A stretch of DNA of 64,000 bases from Rhyzopertha dominica (taxonomy: Eukaryota; Arthropoda; Insecta; Coleoptera; Bostrichidae). A program made the position numbers and the translations under genes. The notes beneath the pieces were generated by a model. It ran no database searches. It was not told the origin of the DNA and saw only the letters and a program-made list of their open reading frames with translations. Numbering within the stretch: the stretch's first letter is position 1; each line of letters begins with the position of its first letter. Shown here in pieces: positions 57,215 through 64,000 of this stretch. The stretch is from assembly GCA_025024175.1 (NCBI GenBank), contig QCXZ01000041.1, forward strand, positions 46,619,786 to 46,683,785, given 5' to 3'.

Positions 57215-57470
57215 TTCACAATAAGTGCTCAAAATGACTACCGTTAGTGTGTAAACAACATTCGACACGTTTACTAAGAGCATTCTATCATGCTGCGTAT
57301 TGTTTCAGCAGCACTATCAGTAGTCCGATCTCTTAGTTCTTTGCTAATGTCAATTCGAGCAGAGTATTCTTCATTATAACCTACCGCAAAAGGTCACAAG
57401 GGCTAAAGACCGGGCATGTAACCAGTTTATCACAATGTGAATGTTATGACAAAGGTCGAATTGCTAAATT
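57215..57470 (-). pseudogene. Tc1/mariner-class transposase C-terminus relic
   Basis: The minus strand ends NALSKRVECCLHTNGSHFEH plus LL and a stop, the classic C-terminus of DUF4817-type insect transposases ('...R...C....G.HFEHLL'). Upstream it reads EYSARIDISKELRDRTTDSA and ETIRSM, the 'LR.RI...f..It.e......' helix, and near 57400 SPCDLLR resembles the third catalytic block 'SPdLtPcDFFLWG'. One-base shifts separate the pieces. A different copy from the elements at 5.1 and 42.5 kb. Confidence 0.65.
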
Positions 57471-57499
57471 TTTATCATACGGCAAGTTGAAAGGAACCT

Positions 57500-59570
57500 T
57501 TTTTAAAAATGCAAATACTATTCCGCGTTCAAACTAGGTGGTAAAGTGTAGGATCCAATTAGCTATCAATTTATAATCAATACCCAGTATTAAATGAAAA
57601 CTTTGTTGAAAATTATGTAATCTTATAGCAATATGGGTTTTCGGTGTTTTATGAACGTTAGATATTCCGTAAGTTTTTAACAAATGATTTATAAAATTTG
57701 GTTCACTATTCCTTACCATTGCCTTTAATCATTGGTCTTAACTCTCTTGATAGAAACTATTACTTGACGCATTGCAGAGTTTTAATATTTCCTTGACTAC
57801 AGAATTTGTGCTCGACTTTTAGGTAATATTTGCTGTTATACTATGAACTTCTTCGCCTGGTTATTAGCTAATGTAGACAGAGACAATTGTCTATCATATT
57901 TGAAGTAATGATTGACAAATAAAGTGTCGAGACTCAAGAATAAACAGCATTGTCTAATTCGACTATTGCAGCAAATGACACTATAAAATCTGAAGTTTTC
58001 AAATTTTATTAACAGTTTACTTACATTATACAATTTGTATTTTCGTATTTTTCTTGTGAATAACAAGTAACGTACTTAATTGCGTTGTACTTTCCTACTC
58101 TCATTATTACAGTAAAAGTGATACTTCATATTATATCTTCGGGGTATAATAGAATTGTAACAATAAATACTGTAAATTAAATATGTCCTGTTGGCACGGA
58201 TTGAGAAAGCGGATTTGAAGAATTTAGAACAGAATGAAAGTGTATTTGCTACTATTTTATTGTTGACGGAAGAACTCGTTTGCTAACCTGCGGTTCCGGA
58301 TATTCCTCTGCTTCATGTGTTGTAAAATATGCACTTTTTCTTGAAGCTACTTTCTTCTGATACTATCTAGGAGACAACTCAAAGTAACCAATACAACAAA
58401 TAAAAATGGGAAGCTTTCTTAGTTAGCAAAATTAGATACAAAAAAAAGGAAATGAGATAACAAAAAATGAATGCATTATACAGACTTGAACAAGCTAAAA
58501 GGGCAAAACAAGTATTGAACACACTTCTTACTAAGATGTATAAGCAGATTGAAAACTAATTTATAAAGTATTCGTAGTCAATTTTATTTGTTCAAAACTT
58601 CCAGGAGTAAATATACAGAATATTTTGGAAAAACAACCACTTTTACTATATGTAAAACTGAAATAGTTATCCTTGATTGTGGACTTGAACAAGCTGGTGT
58701 AGAATATAATAAAAGCTTATGTTCACTAGTAGTATTATTGATAATAATGACGTAATTTCTACAAATTTGCTTTTGGCAAACGTACTTGAACAATCGAATG
58801 ATTGTAAGTAAGTGTGATAACGCTTGCGAAGAAAATATCGCGGCCTATAAAAGAGGAATACGGTAAACAGCACAATAAGAAACCATGTTGAAAAAAATTA
58901 CATATGCTTATTATAACCGTAAAATCTGCGTTGGTAAAATGATTCGAAAATTACAAATGTTTGTTATGTAACGAAATTTCATTTTTGATAATAAAATTTT
59001 CATAATTACTTCTTATCAATTTTAGAACTATCTTTGAGCAATGGGATTTTCATTTAAAGAACTAACTTGAAGGCGTTATATTTTGGAATGAATTAGAATT
59101 GTTTAATCACGAATGCGAATGCTATTTAGAACCAATCGAAGTTTTCGTAATTTGAACAGAAACATCATATGCTTCGATACTCATGACAAACAAAAAACTT
59201 ACTGATTCCTAAACGAAGTATATAGAAACACAACACTCATCCTGAAGTTCCCCGGCTGTAGTAAATACCATTTGGAAACAAGTAACTTTATTAAAAAATG
59301 TTCAGAAATGGGAAAATGGTGTAGAACATGTAATAAAAATAGAAAAGAAAACTTTAAAATTCGCCTACCTGAAAATATTATTTTTAAGATCAGCAAGGTC
59401 TCGAACTGCTAACACAATAAAAGTAACTGAATACTTGGAAGTATATAATAATAATAATATAATATATTTATTGGTGTTATTAATACAGAGTATTTTACAC
59501 AGGTCAAAGTACCGAATAATGTACACAAGAACAATTACGAGAAATGGCGTATGAAATCATCCAAACTATA
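57500..59570. other. AT-rich intergenic, nothing recognised
   Basis: Short chance frames only. A short ATA-rich tract lies around 59445-59470. Confidence 0.4.
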
Positions 59571-59580
59571 GAAGGCATGC

Positions 59581-60409
59581 TCAACTAATACCTAAATTTT
59601 TTACATAAACTTTAAATTGCTTGAAATCGAGTTTCTTTACGTTGGGTGGTAAAAGATTATACAATTTAATACAGAAATAGTCAATGCTGTTTCTAGTGCG
59701 GTTCAACCTTAGAAAGTTAACTTTTAACAATTCCCGATACCTAGTGGAGTAAATGTGATCAAAAGAATTATACGCCTGTTTATTTTGATGAGTGAAAAGA
59801 AGACATAGCATAATATAAATGCAAGGTACTGTCAAAATTTTGAATATTCGGAACACATTTTTACAGTCACTTCGATAGGCGCAGCCTGAGAGAATCCGGA
59901 CGCACTTCCTCTGAACTTTAAAGACCTTAGCAGCATGGACAGAGTGTCCCCATGTGAAAATTGCATAGGAGATTACACCATGAAATATGGCGTTATAGGC
60001 AGTTAACAATGTTGGAGTTGAGACAGAATACACCNATTGTTTAAACAAGTACAGCTGTTTTGAAGGTTTAGTTGTTATATAGTCGGCATGAGCTTCCCAA
60101 ATGAGTCCGGAGTTAAGAAATACGTCTTACAGCTTCACTGGCTTATAAGTAGCTGCACATTTACTCAGCGAAAATACGATTTTTTGCGTTTTATTATTAT
60201 TAATTGTTAATTTATTCCTGATAAACCAGTTATTTATTCGAGTCTGGACCCCTATGCTACTTAGATGCAATCTCTGCAAAGATGCAACAGTGTCATGCAC
60301 TGTAGTGTCATCTGCGAACAATATAAAATTAGTCCCAGTTAGTGAGAGTGGTAGATCATTAATGAATATTACAAACAACGTTGGTCCCAGGACCGAACCT
60401 TGAGGCACT
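59581..60409 (-). pseudogene. jockey/CR1-like LINE, RT palm and C-terminus
   Basis: From the insertion junction the minus frame reads GVPQGSVLGPTLFVIFINDL (motif B), then FILFADDTTVHD with the catalytic FADD (near 60315), INNWFIRNKLTINNNKTQ, a single in-frame stop at about 60127-60129, and SGLIWEAHADYITTKPSKQL. The C-terminus runs to 59581 with VFKVQRKCVRILSGC, HIYSTRYRELLKVNF and PPNVKKL, typical of jockey/CR1-group LINEs. One N lies at 60035. It is the 3' half of the element whose 5' half is at 62251-62870. Confidence 0.85.
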
Positions 60410-60417
60410 CCTAGTTT
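60410..60417. repeat. 8-bp target-site duplication of the 60.4-kb insertion, left
   Basis: CCTAGTTT, identical to 62243-62250; together they mark one octamer of the LINE duplicated by insertion. Confidence 0.85.
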
Positions 60418-62242
60418 CATGGGCGTACCCAGCTTTTGGTCTATAGAGGGGGGCAAAGCAGGAACGTCCTGTAGAGTATAATTCAACATAAATAGAAATA
60501 ATAAATGTTTATTAGATATAGGTACTTAGGTAATTAATTAGGTATTTATTCGATGATTAATCTTCGTGGATTTTCTGCAAGGCGACTTAAAACATCTTCT
60601 GTGAAATAAAGACCCAAATTATTTATATGTTTTCTATGTACACTGATTACTAATTCCGTTATTGATGAACTCAGTTAGGTGAGGCGCATTCAGTTGCATC
60701 GCTCTCGCGTTTAACAAAAAATGAGTTGATACATTTTATTTGGGAGAATAAAGATCCATGATCCACATAATGTATAATATCATACGAAATACCAAAGGAA
60801 CAAAAAAATTCACCTTAAAAGTTCTACTAATAGGAAAGCGATTTCTGATTCAAAATTAACACATATCAAAGACTAATCATTAACCGATGCGCCTTTAGTA
60901 CAGTTTCAACTTCTCACACCAGAAGCTTTAGAAATGGAAGCTGGGAGTTTATATTGTAATGTAACATACCCAAGTTCGTAGAGATTTGGATTGAAATGTG
61001 ATCGTCCAGTACTTACCTACGTTGTGTTATTTTAATTAAATCTATTTTCGATGCGCTGGTTAATCACGTAAATAGGGAGATTTGATGTAATCATAAATAA
61101 TACGAAAACAATCTCAAAACAACTAATTTATTACTAAACAAGATCAAATTTGGAGGGTTAACAAATTGTAGCAATGCTGCTGAAAATTGTTATTTAACAC
61201 AATGAATTAACTGCCAATTCTAGATCTGTGTTCGATATCACTTTCACTCTCAAGATTCAAAACTGAAGAGATTTTTGTTAGCATAGCCGACAATGGTCAG
61301 CAGGTACTGAGGTCCCATGCGGGAGGCAACTCAGCTATATAGTTGAATGGTTTGGTGCAAAAATCTTGGTTTTTCTTTTACCAGATGTTTGCCCAGCACG
61401 GGAGAAAATATTAGTTCATGCATCAAGGCTCTAACATCACACTTTCAAGCATCACGTATAACTATATATAACATAATATTATTATATTATATTAACATAT
61501 AATAACATAAATAGTTTGAATAAAAAAGACTACAACAGCAGCATAGCTTGCAATGTTACCGTTGTCTCCAAATACAGCATGTATCCTAATTAATTATTTA
61601 ACAGAACAGTTTCAGTTAAACAACTGAAATATTTAATGACAATGGTGCTTGTTTAAAACTAATTGCCTAATGTGATTGAAAAAGGAACACAAACAATAAA
61701 AAAATTAAATTTAAAACGGTACTAACCTGTGAACAGTTGAAGGAACACACTGAAACTGAAGCGCATCTGTTTCTCGTCCACTTAAGAACCTACCCCCTCG
61801 AACGTCGTAAATATGCCCCATTCCCAAAACCGATACGAAATATAAACTGAACAATTTGAGAGGCAATATGAATAAAATACAGAAATTTGAAGATGGCATA
61901 ACTGGTTACTTCAATATGTATAGGTGCTAAAGATACAATTGTAGTAATTTTTACTTCCCATGGAAAGAGACTCGATGGATAACTAACATCATTAAAACTC
62001 AGAATGACAAATGCCTCAGCATTATGCGTCAAACCAACCTTCTTAGATCGCCAGTGCATTGCTCTCAAAAATTAACCGCCTACTTAATATTTTAACCAAA
62101 TTAAGCTTCATTTAAATAAACTGAAATATATTTAATTGCATTTTTAACAACACACCGGCTTTTAATTTGTACTGATAATGCTTTTATTGGATTCCTAAAA
62201 CTAATATTAAATAAATTGCCCCCCCCCTTCGGTACGCCCATG
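60418..62242. mobile_element. 1.8-kb hAT-like nonautonomous element inside a LINE
   Basis: The ends are inverted: CATGGGCGTACC at 60418 and its complement ending at 62242, each followed inward by a G-rich run and GGGCAA. The flanking octamer CCTAGTTT is duplicated exactly. When one copy and the insert are removed, the LINE protein reads through DIKLGVPQGSVLGP without a gap, which proves the boundaries. An 8-bp duplication is typical of hAT, though P and a few other superfamilies also make 8 bp. The inside shows only small minus-strand frames (61711-61899, 61790-62068) with no transposase I recognise. Confidence 0.85.
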
Positions 62243-62250
62243 CCTAGTTT
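62243..62250. repeat. 8-bp target-site duplication of the 60.4-kb insertion, right
   Basis: CCTAGTTT, identical to 60410-60417. Confidence 0.85.
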
Positions 62251-62870
62251 GATGTCTAAGCTCGTGGACTTTGTCTGGTTGGCGACAACAAATTGATATC
62301 TATGCTTCAGGTATGAAGCCATTAAGGCTACGCTATTGTCACTAAAGCCGTATAATTTCAGTTTCTTTAGTAATATACTACCTATGTGTTACACAAATGC
62401 TTTTGACAAAAATCTAGACAGGAGGCTTCACAGCTCGAATCCGGACAAAATTCTGTCAGTAAGAGTGGTTAGTGCTAAAGTGGTTGATCGATTACTTCTA
62501 AAGCCGAACTGGTATTGTCAATATAATGCATTGTGTTCAAAGAATTTATCAATTTGGTTTTTTAACAGGTGCTCAAATTTTTTGCTTATAGTAGGAACTA
62601 AAGAAATGGGCCGGTAGTTATTAATATTTTCAGTGCTCCTTTTTTTAAGTATGGGTATTACTTTCGAAGTTTTAAGCAATCTTTTTTTTCTTGGTTTATA
62701 CCTACATGTAATTTGTGTGTATAGGTATTTCAGCAAGTACGTTTTAAAACTACATTTTAGATTTGCTTCATGTTTTTTGAAATTTGCTAAATCCCACGCT
62801 GGAATTTTTGCCTGCGCTTATGTTAAAACACGTGCCATTATATAATGAGAATTTGGGCCCATTCTGTAAA
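62251..62870 (-). pseudogene. jockey/CR1-like LINE, RT fingers (5' half)
   Basis: The minus frame reads IPAWDLANFKKHEANLK near 62800, a typical pre-RT linker, then KVIPILKKRSTENINNYRPI and SLVPTISKKFEHLLKN (62660-62560), the 'Vi.i.Kk....NYRPISl.p..sK..E' block. Next come QYQFGFRSNRSTTLALT and LSKAFV with a stop where motif A 'D.SKAFD' should continue, then KLKLYGFSDNSVALMASYL and ANQTKSTSLDIKLG ending at the insertion. In-frame stops sit near 62518, 62430 and 62390. The AP endonuclease is not visible, so the element is 5'-truncated near 62870. Confidence 0.8.
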
Positions 62871-63735
62871 AAAGACCCTCACTAATTCCATCAGTAATAA
62901 CTATAATGAGCTATAAAATTTTATGAGGAGGCGTGCATGAACGTATACACATTCAGCGCATATAAAACGTTTCGTCCAGCTGAAACAATACATGATGACA
63001 CTCAGATGTGTTATGTGGCATAGTAAAACAAATTCTACCGTTATCAATTAATAACACGAGAACTTTTTGGACCATCGTGTTAAATCTCTTCTTCAAAACA
63101 TTAGGAGACAATTGACTGAACTGAAATGTCATCGCGTAAGTTTTGTTTAGCTTCACTACTTTTGAGGTCGACGGTATACAAAGATCGAGGCGATGCAGTC
63201 AAAATAATTCGTGATACGAAAAATGAAAGATGAACCTCCGCAGGCGTTGAGGCCATGCAGTCTGCCGAGGTATCTCTGACACACATACTGTGAAACTCGT
63301 CGCATCGAACCTGTCAAATTCCTGCGTAATAATGTACTTTCGACTCTGTTATGCGAGCCATCCGAATAACGCAAACGTCATAGCGGAGATTCAAGTGCAT
63401 TTTGCGGTTATGGGGCTTTCTACCCGGGTTGCGCAATGGAGTTTACCCGTGCGATGATCATCGGTTTGTTTCGAAACGCAGACGAATTAGTTTGAACAAG
63501 CGCAACCCAAATAGAACATTGCTTTCACGTCAAAGTCAACAGATCTAATTCTGAGAATGTTTTACGGATGTTCTAGTGTCTTAGTTTAAAACGGATTCAA
63601 CCGTTGAGAATGAAAATAGCTACCTGAAATGTTATAGGGCTGAAGCATATTAAAACCGACCGAAGATTTATGAATGAGGACAAAAAGCTGTTTCCAAAGC
63701 ATCCTAGGATACAGTGGCCACGACAGTCGCAATAA
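62871..63735. other. intergenic, nothing recognised
   Basis: Slightly GC-richer between 63100 and 63480, with minus-strand frames that show no domain. Confidence 0.4.
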
Positions 63736-63739
63736 AATA

Positions 63740-64000
63740 TCCCCAAACCAGTTCACACTGGAAGAACTGGGCCAAACTGTTAAAAAATAGGCAAGGCTCC
63801 TGCCCCTGACTGCATACCATCCGTAGTGGTTAGGACTGCAACCCTACATGAAGAAAAATATGTGCTGCAAGTCTTAAATACGATGTGGAGTGAAAAACCA
63901 CACGAAAGACCGACACGTCATCGCAAACTTATAGACCAACATGTCTCTTTTCTTGTACGAACGCCTTATGAATAGACGACTAGAGGAAAAAAATTGGGCG
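63740..64000 (+). pseudogene. R1-like LINE reverse transcriptase start, runs off the window
   Basis: The plus strand reads TLEELGQTVKK near 63760, then, after a shift, KIGKAPAPDCIPSVVVRTAT, LHEEKYVLQVLNTMWSE. This is the 'eel..ai..l...KAPGpDgIp...l' block opening the RT region of R1/jockey-type LINEs. After another shift comes a degenerate YRP-like phrase and YERLMNRRLEEKNWA at the end, the 'lyErli..Rl...' helix. Frame shifts and a stop mean it is a relic; the rest lies outside. Confidence 0.6.

Noticed and set aside
1..64000. CRISPR array, defence island, operon or origin of replication
   Set aside because: No regular spaced repeats, no bacterial-type gene density, introns are present, and the element families are animal; the window is not prokaryotic.

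Overview
This window is AT-rich eukaryotic DNA, almost certainly from an insect nuclear genome. The evidence is the mix of mobile-element families (Penelope-like elements, RTE-like, jockey/CR1-like and R1-like non-LTR elements, many Tc1/mariner lineages, hAT, PIF/Harbinger, pogo/Tigger) and short 55-75 nt introns inside transposon genes. A beetle would fit but the order cannot be fixed from sequence alone. I find no bacterial-type operon, no CRISPR array, no rRNA and no convincing host protein-coding gene. The window is an intergenic or very long intronic stretch built up by nested transposons.

Layout. 0-6.2 kb: a 5'-truncated Penelope-like element (PLE), a pogo/Tigger transposase relic, and a 1.03-kb deletion derivative of a long-TIR Tc1/mariner-type element that keeps only its helix-turn-helix exons. 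6.2-12.1 kb: featureless. 12.1-14.1 kb: a DD37E-type Tc1/mariner relic interrupted by a second copy of the first PLE. 17.2-18.7 kb: a jockey-like LINE relic containing a 470-bp hAT-type MITE. 20.2-25.6 kb: a Tc1 transposon cut short by a nearly intact two-ORF non-LTR retrotransposon with a (TA)n tail. 27.9-34.1 kb: two older PLE relics, a transposase relic, and a palindromic 'foldback' Tc1 derivative. 35.4-37.0 kb: a DD34D mariner relic and an 821-bp PIF/Harbinger derivative with TTA duplications. 42.5-44.8 kb: a 2.25-kb Tc1/mariner-class element with ~300-bp TIRs and DD41D spacing. 49.4-52.1 kb: a structurally complete hAT element with a perfect 8-bp target duplication and an intact, one-intron transposase gene. 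52.5-55.3 kb: a LINE relic, then a THAP-domain exon pair inside inverted repeats. 57.2-57.5 kb: a transposase C-terminus. 59.6-62.9 kb: a LINE reverse transcriptase split exactly by a 1.8-kb element with an 8-bp target duplication. 63.7-64.0 kb: the start of an R1-like LINE relic.

How the parts relate. The nesting gives relative ages: Tc1 is older than the RTE-like LINE, the jockey-like LINE is older than the hAT MITE, the 60-kb LINE is older than its hAT-like insertion, and the transposase relic at 29.8 kb is older than the foldback Tc1. The two candidates for recent activity are the hAT at 49446-52063 and the non-LTR element at about 21330-25600. Ambiguous bases (N) fall mainly inside transposons (18 of 21), which fits families with many similar copies.
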